A stretch of 64,000 nucleotides of DNA from SR-FBR-E99 sp963732365 (GTDB lineage Bacteria; Bacteroidota; Bacteroidia; Bacteroidales; VadinHA17). A program made the position numbers and the translations under genes. Shown piece after piece: positions 8,719 through 17,994 of this stretch. Each line of letters opens with the position of its first letter. Positions within the stretch are counted from its first letter, which is position 1. The stretch is from contig CAVSZC010000005.1 of assembly GCA_963732365.1 (NCBI GenBank), positions 1,674,001-1,738,000 of the forward strand, in the 5' to 3' direction. Below the pieces are notes generated by a model. That model did not search any database and was not told the origin of the DNA. It saw nothing but the letters and a program-made list of their open reading frames with translations.

Positions 8719-10098
8719 TTAAGAGAGCAGTTCCAGTTCCACGGTGAAGTGTCTCATGATAGGTGCTTCCCACCTTATTGCCAGGCCTCTTCTTATCTCA
8801 CTCCTTCTCCCGAAAACACTGCTTACTGCTGCTGCAACATAATCCATGTGATTATCTGTATAGACCCTTCTTGGTACTGCCAGCCGTACCAGTTCAAGGT
8901 CCGGATGCCTGTTCACTCGCGTCACGGGGTCACGGTCGGCCATGATTGTTCCTATCTCGGCGCTGCGGATGCCACCCTCGAGATAGATCTCTACTGCCAG
9001 GCGCTGTGCCGGAAACTCTTCCGCGGGGATATGAGGAAGGAAGGTGCCGGCATCGATGAATATAGCGTGACCGCCGAAGGGTACCTGCAAGGGTATGCCT
9101 GCTGCGCGCATCTTCTCGCCCAGCCGTGCTACCTGGCTTATTCGTGACTCAAGGTACTCGAGCTCTGTGCCTTCGTAGAGACCCTGTGCAAGTGCGTTCA
9201 TATCACGCCCTGCCATCCCTCCGTAGGTGACAAAACCTTCAAACATGATGTTGAATGTAGAGGCTTTGCGAAACAGCTCCTTATCCCTGAAACCGATGAA
9301 GCCTCCGATGTTGACAATGGCATCCTTCTTTGAGCTCATTGTCATGCCGTCGGCATATGAGAACATCTCCAGGGCTATCTCCCTGATGCTCTTATGAGCA
9401 TATCCCTCTTCGCGCATCCTGATAAAGTAGGCGTTCTCTGCGAAACGGGCTGAGTCAATTATGACCGGGACGCCGTACCTGTCGGCCAGGGCACGCACTC
9501 CCCTGAAGTTGGCCATGCTTACCGGTTGTCCTCCGCTGGTATTGTTGGTGACTGTCATCACGATACATCCGAGCCTGTGACGGGGAGTCTCATCAAGCAC
9601 TTTCCCGAGGAGATCAAGGTCAACGTTGCCCTTGAAAGGAGCAATGGCATTGATATCTCTCGCAACCGCAACGGTGCAGTCAACGGCCGTCGCCTTGCGG
9701 AACTCAATGTGGCCCTTGGTAGTGTCGAAATGGGCATTTCCAGGTATGACATCGCCTTCTTTGACAAGTACTGAGAAGAGCACATTCTCTGCCGCGCGCC
9801 CCTGGTGTGTCGGAAGAAAATACTCAAACCCGGTTATTTCGCGGATGGCTTCCTTGAGGTTATAATAAGACGAGGCTCCGGCATAACTCTCATCGCCGGT
9901 CATTATCGCACCCCACTGCTTGTCACTCATGGCACCGGTACCGGAATCTGTCAGTAGATCAATGAATACCTGCTCTGACCTGAGGTTGAAGAGATTATAT
10001 GAAGCTTGCCTGATCCACTCCTGACGCTCTTCATGCGTGCTTTTACGGAGAGACTCAATCATTTTTATCCTGAAAGGTTCGCAATATGGTAACGACAT
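8719..10098 (-). CDS. tnaA: Tryptophanase (L-tryptophan indole-lyase)
   Basis: 459 aa, fold-type-I beta-eliminating lyase. Landmarks are FIDLLTDSGTGAMSD, PTHQGRAAEN, TVTNNTSGGQPVSMAN, DSARFAENAYF and MSSKKDA, which holds the PLP lysine (about residue 258). Tyrosine phenol-lyase is the close alternative. Its diagnostic Arg (GVRSMERG context) is replaced here by the tryptophanase-like GIRSAEIG, and FDTTKGH also follows tryptophanase, so I call tnaA. The product would cleave tryptophan to indole, pyruvate and ammonia in the cytoplasm. No leader peptide of the E. coli TnaC kind was seen upstream. It fits an amino-acid-fermenting lifestyle. Confidence 0.9.
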   Translation of the reverse strand: MSLPYCEPFRIKMIESLRKSTHEERQEWIRQASYNLFNLRSEQVFIDLLTDSGTGAMSDKQWGAIMTGDESYAGASSYYNLKEAIREITGFEYFLPTHQGRAAENVLFSVLVKEGDVIPGNAHFDTTKGHIEFRKATAVDCTVAVARDINAIAPFKGNVDLDLLGKVLDETPRHRLGCIVMTVTNNTSGGQPVSMANFRGVRALADRYGVPVIIDSARFAENAYFIRMREEGYAHKSIREIALEMFSYADGMTMSSKKDAIVNIGGFIGFRDKELFRKASTFNIMFEGFVTYGGMAGRDMNALAQGLYEGTELEYLESRISQVARLGEKMRAAGIPLQVPFGGHAIFIDAGTFLPHIPAEEFPAQRLAVEIYLEGGIRSAEIGTIMADRDPVTRVNRHPDLELVRLAVPRRVYTDNHMDYVAAAVSSVFGRRSEIRRGLAIRWEAPIMRHFTVELELLS

Positions 10099-10228
10099 GT
10101 GATAATTAATTTATGTTAGACAAAACAAAAGATGTAACTAACTGGATAACAGTACTTAGACAAGACGAAATGTCAGAAGGCATCCCTGTTCTTGATATTG
10201 CGGTATATCACTTTCCTGTTTATTTCCG

Positions 10229-10264
10229 TTTGAAAAAGGGAAACCATTTTAATGGCTATTTTTG
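10229..10264 (+). promoter_or_regulatory. Bacteroidota-type promoter candidate for the DUF3078 gene
   Basis: The -7 box TATTTTTG (10257-10264) matches TAnnTTTG exactly, 33 bp before the ATG. An upstream TTTG (10229-10232) could be the -33 element, but the 24-bp spacing is longer than the usual 19-21. Confidence 0.45.
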
Positions 10265-10297
10265 CAAATATAACCTTTTTACGAGCGTTGAGCAATT

Positions 10298-12229
10298 ATG
10301 AATACTTTAACGAGGCTGAAGAATATCAGATCTGGAATTATCATCTTTCTGGCAGTTGTGTTTTCCCTTTTCATTGCTTCTCCGGCCTCAGGTCAGGGGG
10401 AGACGAAGCTTGAGCATGCCCGGATCACTCAAATTGACACATCTGCCATTCACGATGCCGGGATAAGGCATATTCGCGGAACCCGTGTGGAGGGTTTTTC
10501 CGGCATTGATAAGATCACTCTTGACAGGGATGCTTCTTTGAAGTTCCTGCAGAGGCTTCATTCATCAGCCGGAATTTGGAAGAAGAGCAGTGATCCCCTC
10601 AGGGAAGCTCTCGGTCTTCTCATCTTTCATGCATCGAGGCCTGAGCCCGACACGATATTCCGTTACCTCTCGGCGTATGATTACGAGAGCATCAGGATTC
10701 CGCTCGATCACTATTACCAGCTTGATTCTGTCAGGATCATCCTCCCGTTCCTGCCGGCAGACTCCACCGTCACAGACACAGCACGTAACGCAGCCGGCGC
10801 AGACGAAATGTTCATTGAGGCAGGCAACAGGCTGGAAAAGGTGAAGCTCACACACGATGCGAAGCCGGTGATGAAGAATGACACCCTGGCACTCAATGAT
10901 TCTGTATACATCCTGGTGAAGGAGTTTGTGCCTGCCGTTCTGCCGCAGCATACAAAAGACACTATTGTGCTGGTAATCACTGACACCCTTCCGGAACCGG
11001 CGCTTAACAGGAGTGACTTTCCGTTCAGATACCTGAAGTATCCCTATATGACAGACTCCCTGGCTGTTGCAGTAAGTTCGCTGCTGAGCTACATCGAGGA
11101 GCGTGATTCAACAGAGCTGAGGTTCATCGCCGAAACAGGAAGAGGATCTGATGTATGGCTGAACAGCAGATCTGACAAACTGATCAGATTCTGGCTTCCT
11201 GACGGGGAGGGAGACTCGGTAACGGTATGGATAGGAAGTCCCTTAAGAAACACCCTTACACTGCAGGCGGAGGAAGGGGTAATGTTCAAGAAACAGTTGT
11301 GGCATGATGCCTATGTCGATACCCGTGTCAATGTCACTACAGTGCAGGAAGAGGCATTGCGCAAGGTGACGCTGAGCAAGATCAAACCTAACTACTGGAA
11401 ATACAAGGGTGACATGTCATATCTCCTTTCACAGGGTCTTGTATCAAACTGGGCCAAGGGGGGTGAAAATAACATCTCCTCGGTAGTTGATCTGTCAGGC
11501 AACCTTGATTATAATAACAAGGAATCAAAGGTTAGCTCATCAACCTGGGGAAGGTTAGCCCTCGGACTGCAGACTTCCGGCAAAAATGCCGATATAAGGA
11601 AGAACCTGGATATTATTGAGATATACTCAAAGCTTAATCACAGTGCCTTCGGGAAATTCAATCTCAGCGGTACTTTTCAGTTCAAAACGCAGTTTCTGCC
11701 CGGATATAATTACCCGAACGATTCTGTGAAGGTCTCCAAATTCTTCAACCCGGCAATATTGATATTTGGATATGGACTTGATTATAAGCCAAACAAAACT
11801 ATTTCCATAAACTTTTCCCCGGTCTCATACAAAGGTACCTTCGTCCCTGACACTGCGGAAATTAATCAGACAAAGTACGGTGTTGCAGCTGACCGCAAAT
11901 CAAAGAATGAGATGGGCTCATACCTCACCATCATCAGCAAGAATAAGATTTATGAAAAGGTGACAATGACCAACAGGGTTCAGCTATTCAGCAATTTCCT
12001 CAATAATCCGCTCAATATAGACATTGACTGGGAGATGATTGCGACTATGAACCTCAACTGGTTTACTGACCTGAAGATCAACACGCACCTTATTTATGAT
12101 GATGACACCGTGGTCCCTGTTTTTGATGATGACGGTGAGCCTGTCCTTGGGCCTGACGGGAATCAGAAGAAGTATCCCAAACTGCAGTTCAAGGAGATAC
12201 TTGGTGTATCGTTTGTATTCAGATTTTAG
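10298..12229 (+). CDS. DUF3078-domain outer-membrane-type protein
   Basis: 643 aa with an N-terminal signal peptide (hydrophobic residues 14-31, ending ASGQ). The last 270 residues begin with WKYKGDMSYLLSQGLVSNWAKGGEN, split here as WKYKGDMSYLLS then QGLVSNWAKGGEN, and continue as alternating beta strands ending in Phe (VSFVFRF). This is the DUF3078 beta-barrel-like domain common in Bacteroidota. About 340 residues between the signal and this domain are unassigned and Asp/Thr rich (for example LPADSTVTDTARN). The function is unknown; an outer-membrane location is likely. It ends 4 bp inside the convergent downstream gene. Confidence 0.8.
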   Translation: MNTLTRLKNIRSGIIIFLAVVFSLFIASPASGQGETKLEHARITQIDTSAIHDAGIRHIRGTRVEGFSGIDKITLDRDASLKFLQRLHSSAGIWKKSSDPLREALGLLIFHASRPEPDTIFRYLSAYDYESIRIPLDHYYQLDSVRIILPFLPADSTVTDTARNAAGADEMFIEAGNRLEKVKLTHDAKPVMKNDTLALNDSVYILVKEFVPAVLPQHTKDTIVLVITDTLPEPALNRSDFPFRYLKYPYMTDSLAVAVSSLLSYIEERDSTELRFIAETGRGSDVWLNSRSDKLIRFWLPDGEGDSVTVWIGSPLRNTLTLQAEEGVMFKKQLWHDAYVDTRVNVTTVQEEALRKVTLSKIKPNYWKYKGDMSYLLSQGLVSNWAKGGENNISSVVDLSGNLDYNNKESKVSSSTWGRLALGLQTSGKNADIRKNLDIIEIYSKLNHSAFGKFNLSGTFQFKTQFLPGYNYPNDSVKVSKFFNPAILIFGYGLDYKPNKTISINFSPVSYKGTFVPDTAEINQTKYGVAADRKSKNEMGSYLTIISKNKIYEKVTMTNRVQLFSNFLNNPLNIDIDWEMIATMNLNWFTDLKINTHLIYDDDTVVPVFDDDGEPVLGPDGNQKKYPKLQFKEILGVSFVFRF

Positions 12230-13347
12230 AGGCTCTTCGTAAAGATCCTGAACCGCTTGACGATTTTTCCGCCAAGTCGTTCATACTCAGCTCTCATCCG
12301 GGTATTTTCCTCTAGAACCAGATGACTGTCGAGGGTTGTCATCTTTTTCCTGATGGCTGACTCCAGTATCTTGGCACCCATGAGAGTGTCAATTCCCTGT
12401 CCGCGGTATTCCGCTTTTACACCTCCCAGCATCATCAGCAGGGTTTTTGACGTTGCGGCAGCCCAGAGGATAAAGAACAGGCCGAACGGGTACAGGTATC
12501 CCCCCGACCTCTTTATCCCGCTGCTCAGGTCGGGCATTCCTATTGCGAAGCCCACCAGAGTACCCTGGCTGTTTGCTACTATCTTTATAAATTCAGGATT
12601 AAGCAATGGAAGGTAACGGTTTGCGAACTCCATTTTTTCCTGATCAGTGAGCGGCACGAACCCGTATATCTCAGCGAAGGTCTCATTCATTAGCTCAAGG
12701 ACATCGATAATGTATGGCCTTATCTCCTTCCTTGACCTGAATTCGATAAGCTTCAGGTCCGGCCTGTGGGCGACCCGTTCAAAGATTTTGACGTATAATT
12801 CAGGCAGTTGACGGGGGATAGGGGCGTGGAAGCTCAGGATATCCTTCTTTTTTACATAGCCCGCCTCGCTCAGCAGTTCGGGGAGATAGGGCAGGTTAGA
12901 GACGGATGTCATTACAGACGGGACGTCAAATCCTTCGATCTGAAAACCCTGCGGATCTTTGTCGGAAAAGCCCAGTGGCCCGACTATCGCTGTCATTCCC
13001 TTTTTCCTTGCCCACTCTTCAATGGCGTTGATAAGTGCGGTGAAGACCTCCCGGTCATTGTAGCATTCCATGAAGCAGAAACGGCCGTGTTTCTCCCTGT
13101 TGATCTGGTTGTAACGATGGCTTATTATTCCCATTATCCTCCCCACTGCCTCTTTGCCCCGCCAGGCGATCAGCATGACAGTATCGGCATGTTCAAATGC
13201 ATGGTTCTTCTCTTTGTCAAAGAGAACCCATTCGTCAGTCCACAGAGGCGGCAGCCAGTGCGGGTCATTGCGGTGAATCTTCTTTGGCAGAAAAATGAAT
13301 GTACGGAGCTCTTCCCTGCCCGATACACTGCGGAGTTCAAGTTTCAT
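12226..13347 (-). CDS. GNAT-like acyltransferase-fold protein (YghO-like)
   Basis: 373 aa. The N-terminal part (WLPPLW, NHAFEHAD, GKEAVGRIMGIISHRYN) and the C-terminal GGVKAEYRGQGIDTLMGAKIL resemble GNAT acetyltransferase elements, with an acetyl-CoA loop-like RGQGID. The whole arrangement recalls the conserved YghO/COG-type family of two degenerate GNAT domains. No substrate is known to me. It converges with the DUF3078 gene and is likely co-transcribed with the prenyltransferase 34 bp upstream. Confidence 0.7.
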   Translation of the reverse strand: MKLELRSVSGREELRTFIFLPKKIHRNDPHWLPPLWTDEWVLFDKEKNHAFEHADTVMLIAWRGKEAVGRIMGIISHRYNQINREKHGRFCFMECYNDREVFTALINAIEEWARKKGMTAIVGPLGFSDKDPQGFQIEGFDVPSVMTSVSNLPYLPELLSEAGYVKKKDILSFHAPIPRQLPELYVKIFERVAHRPDLKLIEFRSRKEIRPYIIDVLELMNETFAEIYGFVPLTDQEKMEFANRYLPLLNPEFIKIVANSQGTLVGFAIGMPDLSSGIKRSGGYLYPFGLFFILWAAATSKTLLMMLGGVKAEYRGQGIDTLMGAKILESAIRKKMTTLDSHLVLEENTRMRAEYERLGGKIVKRFRIFTKSL

Positions 13348-13381
13348 AGAGAGGCAGAATATGTAGTAAATGTAAAAAAAA

Positions 13382-14263
13382 TTACAATATCCCGGTCAGG
13401 AGGTCAATTATGACCATGACACCGTAGATAAGTCCGGCGATACCATTGGTTGTTCCGAAAGCAAGGTTAACCCTTCTGAGGTCATTGGGCCTGACAATGG
13501 AATGCTGATATGCAAGAAGAGCGAGGAAGAGGGTTGCGCCGATCCAGTATATGACACCGCCATCGCCCGCCAGTCCTGCTGCTGCCACCAACAATGCAGA
13601 TGCGACGTGGAGCAGCACCGAAATAATGAGGGCGCTGCGCCGTGACATGACGGCGGGAATGGAGTATAGACCGGCCTCGCGGTCGAATTCATCATCCTGG
13701 AGGGCATATATTATGTCGAACCCGCTGACCCATGTCAGCACCAGGACTGAATAAATCAGCGGCAGCAGTGCAAAGGTGCCCGTGACAGCAATATAAGCCC
13801 CTATCGGGGCAAGGCTGAGGCCGAGACCAAGGATAAAATGACACAGAGGGGTAAACCTCTTGGTATAGCTGTAGCCGAGTATGACAGCGAGAGCAACAGG
13901 TGACAGAACAAGGGTAAGCCTGTTGATTAATCCGGCAGCAACGATGAAGAGAACCGAACTGGTGATGACGAACACCAGTGCATGACGCTGAGAGATTCTT
14001 CCTGCCGGTATCTCGCGGCCCGCGGTCCTTGGATTCATGCTGTCAAAACGGTGATCGGCATACCTGTTGAAGCCCATGGCTGCACTCCTGGCAAACACCA
14101 TACAGGCAATGATCAGAAGAAAGATCTTCAGGCTGAATCCCTCACCTGCAGCCTCTGTCCCAAGGAAAAACCCGACAAGGGCAAAAGGCATGGCAAAGAC
14201 GGTATGACTGAACTTGACAAGAGAGAGATAGTCATTCGTCCTACCCAGCAGTTTCTTCATCAT
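13382..14263 (-). CDS. UbiA-type polyprenyltransferase, probably for menaquinone (MqnP-like)
   Basis: 293 aa with about eight to nine membrane segments. The two Asp-rich motifs of the UbiA superfamily are present: NRYADHRFD (about residue 65) and YALQDDEFDREAG (about residue 186). They bind the Mg-polyprenyl diphosphate. The length and the TAGREIPAGRIS segment are like 4-hydroxybenzoate prenyltransferases. Since mqnA lies in the same window at 31.5 kb and no ubiquinone genes are seen, a role in the futalosine menaquinone route is more likely (inference). Confidence 0.85.
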   Translation of the reverse strand: MMKKLLGRTNDYLSLVKFSHTVFAMPFALVGFFLGTEAAGEGFSLKIFLLIIACMVFARSAAMGFNRYADHRFDSMNPRTAGREIPAGRISQRHALVFVITSSVLFIVAAGLINRLTLVLSPVALAVILGYSYTKRFTPLCHFILGLGLSLAPIGAYIAVTGTFALLPLIYSVLVLTWVSGFDIIYALQDDEFDREAGLYSIPAVMSRRSALIISVLLHVASALLVAAAGLAGDGGVIYWIGATLFLALLAYQHSIVRPNDLRRVNLAFGTTNGIAGLIYGVMVIIDLLTGIL

Positions 14264-14344
14264 TTTGGGTTTTAATGAATATTTCGCACTCCTTACGGCT
14301 GTACATTGAAGATGCTACCTTGCTTCCATGGGTTCTGAAATGTT

Positions 14345-16795
14345 TCATCTGAGTGACGCGCCAAACTCCCGTTCGAAGGCTTTTGCAAGTGCGGTCATAA
14401 CCTTTTCGATATTCTTGTCGGTGAGGGTTTGCCTGTCATCTCTCAGTATGAAACTCACAGCATATGATTTCTTATCTCGTCCCAGTGTATCACTTTCATA
14501 AACATCAAACAGGTCAACCTCACGGAGGATATTACGTTCCGTTTTGAAGGCCAGTTCACGTATCTGGCTGAATTTAACCGATTTATCCAGGAGCAGTGCC
14601 AGGTCGCGGCGTACCCATGGATATCTTGGCAGTTCACTGAATTTTATTTTCCCGGGTTTGAGTGTCTTAAGAACATTCTCCCAGTATATCTCAGCATAGA
14701 AGACATCCTGCTTGATGTCAAACATCGAGAGGTATTTCCTGGAGACAGTCCCGAGGGAAGCGATTTCCAATCCTCCGGCTGTGTACCTGAGTCCTTCCCT
14801 GAACCATCCTGATGTTTCCTCAGACTTTGATAATTCATCTTCGGTGAATCCAAATCGTGATAGCACAAGCTCCGTATAACCCTTTATATGGAAGAATCCT
14901 GCATGGGTCTCAGCGCTGTTCCATCTCTGTTTGCCAGTGCTTCCTGTAACAGCGAGGGCGAGTATCTGCTTCTCACTGTAATTATCTGTTATCTCGAGTG
15001 TTCTCGTATCGTGTTTCTTCGCGTAGACGTATCCAAGTTCGTAGAGTTTCAGATCGCTGTTTTGCCTGTTGATATTCCATGAGACGGTATTGAGCATCCC
15101 GGGAAGGAGCGACAGCCGCATCACGTTCAGGTCACTGCTGAGAGGGTTGGCCAGCCGTACCATTGATGGCAGGTCGAAATCTGCTGTTGTCTCAAACCAT
15201 GCTGCCGGGACCAGCGAGTTGCACATGATCTCAGCAAAACCGTTACCGGAAAGCAGCTCAGCCATATTCACAGCCACCTTCTCCCTGTCAGGTTTCTCTG
15301 TATAAGATAGCATCGAGTGCATCTCGTGGCTGATGCCGATATTGTTATAACCGAATATCCTGAGAACTTCCTCCGTCACATCAGCCTCACGTGTCACATC
15401 GACCCTGTATGCCGGTATCTCCAGTGAAAGGATCTCTTTTGTCTCCTCTGTGATCCGGATATCGAGGCTGTTGAGTATCGTCTTGACAGTCTCAGGCGGG
15501 ATCTCTCTTCCTATCAGTCTGTACATCCTGTCGAATGAAAGTCTCACCACAGCTTTCCTGACGGGTGAAGGGTATATATCCGTTATGTCGCCGGCTATCT
15601 CACCCCCGGCATGTTCCCTGATCAGCAGGGCGGCTCTCTTAAGGGCATAGAGAGTCATTTCGGGGTCGGTTCCTCTTTCGAACCTGTATGACGCATCGGT
15701 GTGCAGGTCATGGCGCCTTGACGTTTTGCGCACTGAGACCGGGCTGAATGTGGCGCTCTCGAGGAATATTGAAGAGGTTGTTCCGGTCACCCCTGACTTC
15801 AGTCCGCCGAATACACCTGCGATACACATACCCTCGCTCTCGTTGCATATCATCAGATCTGCTGATGACAGTTCACGTTCGTTCCCGTCGAGCGTCACGA
15901 ACTTAGTCTTGTCGGGAAGGCGTTTAACAACGACCTTGTCCCCTTTTACCGCAGCTGCATCGAAGGCATGCAGCGGCTGGCCAGTCTCATGCAGCACGAA
16001 GTTGGTAATGTCTACGATATTATTGACAGGGTTAAGGCCGATCGATCTCAGGCGATTCTGCAACCAGGCGGGTGAGGGCCCGACGGTCACACCCCTGATG
16101 GTGAGCCCCGAATACCTTATACATGCATCTTCTGCTTCTACAACTACTTTTATGGCGCCTTCATTCTTATCTTTCCTGAAGGTGCTGACTTCAGGAAGCT
16201 TGGCTCTGACAGGTTTCTGAAGATTGAGGTATGCAGCCAGGTCACGTGCCACTCCGTAGTGAGAGCTGCAGTCAATGCGGTTTGGTGTCAGTCCGATCTC
16301 GAAGATGGTGTCGTGTGACACTCCGAAATATTCTGCTGCCGGAGAACCTATCCTTGCCGAGGGATCGAGCACGATGATACCTTCATGGTCAGTCCCTATG
16401 CCCAGCTCATCCTCCGCACAGATCATCCCCTCGGAGAGTTGTCCTCTGATCTTTGAGCGCTTTATCTCGAACCGTTCATCACCCCTGAAGACCATTGTGC
16501 CGACAGTGGCTACCGGTACAACCTGTCCGGCAGCAACATTTGGCGCTCCGCACACGATGTGTAGAGGTTCGCCTCCCCCGGTATCAACTGTGGTGACACT
16601 GAGCCTGTCAGCATCAGGATGCCTTTCGCAGGTAAGAACTCTCCCGATGACCACCCCCTTCATGCCTCCCCTGACCGATTCCCATTCTTCAACACCTTCA
16701 ACTTCAAGACCTATGCTTGTCAGTATTGCCGAGAGCTCATCAGCTTCAGCAGTGAAATTCAAATACTCCCTGAGCCAGTTGTAAGAGATCTTCAT
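14345..16795 (-). CDS. pheT: Phenylalanyl-tRNA synthetase beta subunit
   Basis: 816 aa, normal length. In order: the N-terminal MKISYNWLREYL, a tRNA-binding OB domain (CERHPDADRLSVTTVD, HIVCGAPNV), the B3/B4 editing region (VNNIVDITNFV, HAFDA), the B5 domain, the catalytic-like core and the C-terminal anticodon-recognition fold (ELPRYPWVRRDLALLLD). It charges tRNA-Phe together with PheS, which is not in this window. A promoter-like box lies in the divergent spacer shared with surE. Confidence 0.97.
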   Translation of the reverse strand: MKISYNWLREYLNFTAEADELSAILTSIGLEVEGVEEWESVRGGMKGVVIGRVLTCERHPDADRLSVTTVDTGGGEPLHIVCGAPNVAAGQVVPVATVGTMVFRGDERFEIKRSKIRGQLSEGMICAEDELGIGTDHEGIIVLDPSARIGSPAAEYFGVSHDTIFEIGLTPNRIDCSSHYGVARDLAAYLNLQKPVRAKLPEVSTFRKDKNEGAIKVVVEAEDACIRYSGLTIRGVTVGPSPAWLQNRLRSIGLNPVNNIVDITNFVLHETGQPLHAFDAAAVKGDKVVVKRLPDKTKFVTLDGNERELSSADLMICNESEGMCIAGVFGGLKSGVTGTTSSIFLESATFSPVSVRKTSRRHDLHTDASYRFERGTDPEMTLYALKRAALLIREHAGGEIAGDITDIYPSPVRKAVVRLSFDRMYRLIGREIPPETVKTILNSLDIRITEETKEILSLEIPAYRVDVTREADVTEEVLRIFGYNNIGISHEMHSMLSYTEKPDREKVAVNMAELLSGNGFAEIMCNSLVPAAWFETTADFDLPSMVRLANPLSSDLNVMRLSLLPGMLNTVSWNINRQNSDLKLYELGYVYAKKHDTRTLEITDNYSEKQILALAVTGSTGKQRWNSAETHAGFFHIKGYTELVLSRFGFTEDELSKSEETSGWFREGLRYTAGGLEIASLGTVSRKYLSMFDIKQDVFYAEIYWENVLKTLKPGKIKFSELPRYPWVRRDLALLLDKSVKFSQIRELAFKTERNILREVDLFDVYESDTLGRDKKSYAVSFILRDDRQTLTDKNIEKVMTALAKAFEREFGASLR

Positions 16796-16826
16796 CCCGT
16801 ATAATTATTTTGATTTTTATAAGGTT

Positions 16827-16834
16827 CAAAAGTA
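16827..16834 (-). promoter_or_regulatory. -7 box candidate for pheT
   Basis: On the minus strand this reads TACTTTTG, an exact TAnnTTTG match, about 31 bp before the pheT ATG. No clear -33 element was found. Confidence 0.4.
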
Positions 16835-16891
16835 ACTCAAAAAAGGTTATTGGCATCAGTGAGGCGCCATAAATTAGAAGAGCAATATAGT

Positions 16892-16899
16892 TATCTTTG
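16892..16899 (+). promoter_or_regulatory. -7 box candidate for surE
   Basis: TATCTTTG matches TAnnTTTG and lies 19 bp before the surE ATG. The -33 element is not obvious. Confidence 0.45.
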
Positions 16900-16918
16900 C
16901 ACTTCAACAGAGAGGCAT

Positions 16919-17695
16919 ATGATCATAGAAGAGAATGACAAGCTGATACTTATTACTAACGATGATGGCTTGTATGCAGCGGGATTAAAAACCCTCACCG
17001 GCATCATGAAGGAATTCGGCAAGGTAGTGGTCATCTCAGCCACAGAGAGCAGGAGCGGCATGTCACAGGCACTGACGGTAAAGGAGCCCATAAGGGTCAA
17101 GCTGCTCGAAGAGGATGACAGTTACCGGATATATGCCTGCAGCGGCACACCGACTGACGGAGTTAAGCTGGCCATTAACCAGCTCCTCGGACGGATACCT
17201 GATCTGATAGTCTCAGGTATCAATCACGGCTCAAACGCTTCGGCGAGCGTTCTCTATTCAGGTACCATGGCAGCTGCACTCGAGGGGTGTCTATATGGCA
17301 TCACTTCAGTCGGGTTCTCTCTGAACAGCTTTTCTCCCACGGCAGATTTTTCTGCATGTGAGGATTATATCAGGAAGGTATGCAGAATGCTTCTGCTCGA
17401 GCCTCTTCCAAAGGGCATCTGCCTTAATGTCAATATACCTGCCCTCCCGGCGGGTGAGATAAAGGGGATAAGGGTTGCGAGACAGGCAAAAGGCAACTGG
17501 CAGGAGGAGTTTGAGAAGAGAAAAGACCCGATGGGCAAGACCTATTACTGGCTGACAGGTTATTTCAGGAACCATGAACCTGAGGCGGAAGATACTGATG
17601 AGTGGGCTCTTCAGAATGGGTTCGTATCAGTGGTACCCGTTACGACGGACATGACAGCCCACGGATTTATCGACACCCTGAAGACAAAATTCTGA
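16919..17695 (+). CDS. surE: 5'/3'-nucleotidase SurE
   Basis: 258 aa from the ATG at 16919. An upstream in-frame ATG at 16850 would add 23 non-homologous residues and would overlap the promoter box. Metal-binding NDDG (ITNDDGLYAAG) and SGINHGSN (about residue 97) are the SurE signatures. It is a cytoplasmic phosphatase for nucleoside monophosphates. It opens a rightward run of closely packed genes; the next starts 2 bp after its stop. Confidence 0.94.
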   Translation: MIIEENDKLILITNDDGLYAAGLKTLTGIMKEFGKVVVISATESRSGMSQALTVKEPIRVKLLEEDDSYRIYACSGTPTDGVKLAINQLLGRIPDLIVSGINHGSNASASVLYSGTMAAALEGCLYGITSVGFSLNSFSPTADFSACEDYIRKVCRMLLLEPLPKGICLNVNIPALPAGEIKGIRVARQAKGNWQEEFEKRKDPMGKTYYWLTGYFRNHEPEAEDTDEWALQNGFVSVVPVTTDMTAHGFIDTLKTKF

Positions 17696-17696
17696 G

Positions 17697-17993
17697 ATGC
17701 AGATCACCGAACGTTACAACAATGTTATTACAGGTGTAATATCGGGCATTGCAATGCCTGTGATTGCATTCCTGATCTTCTTCCTTTTTACCCGTAACGG
17801 ACTCCCGATGGTACAATATCTTGAAAGGGTTACCGAAACAGGGAAAACGACTGAGGTAATGAGTGTGGCAGTCTTCTCCAACATTCTGATCTTCCTTTTC
17901 TTCAACCGTTTTGATATGCTTCAGGCATCAAAGGGAGTGCTGGGGATAACCATCATCTGGGCGTTTGTTGTTTTTGGCATCAAATTATTCTGA
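17697..17993 (+). CDS. Small three-helix membrane protein of unknown function
   Basis: 98 aa with three hydrophobic segments (about residues 14-32, 53-68, 78-97). No family is recognised. The tight spacing (2 bp after surE, 1 bp before the lpxB start) strongly suggests a real gene in the same transcript. Confidence 0.7.
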   Translation: MQITERYNNVITGVISGIAMPVIAFLIFFLFTRNGLPMVQYLERVTETGKTTEVMSVAVFSNILIFLFFNRFDMLQASKGVLGITIIWAFVVFGIKLF

Positions 17994-17994
17994 C

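Noticed and set aside
8719..10098. Tyrosine phenol-lyase
   Set aside because: The key Arg of phenol-lyases is Ile here (GIRSAEIG) and the FDTTKGH segment follows tryptophanase.
10113..10301. 62-aa open frame upstream of the DUF3078 gene
   Set aside because: It overlaps the promoter-like box and the next start codon, has no recognisable family, and lies in a region that serves as a divergent spacer.
16850..16918. Longer SurE N-terminus from the ATG at 16850
   Set aside because: It covers the promoter-like box and has no homology to SurE.
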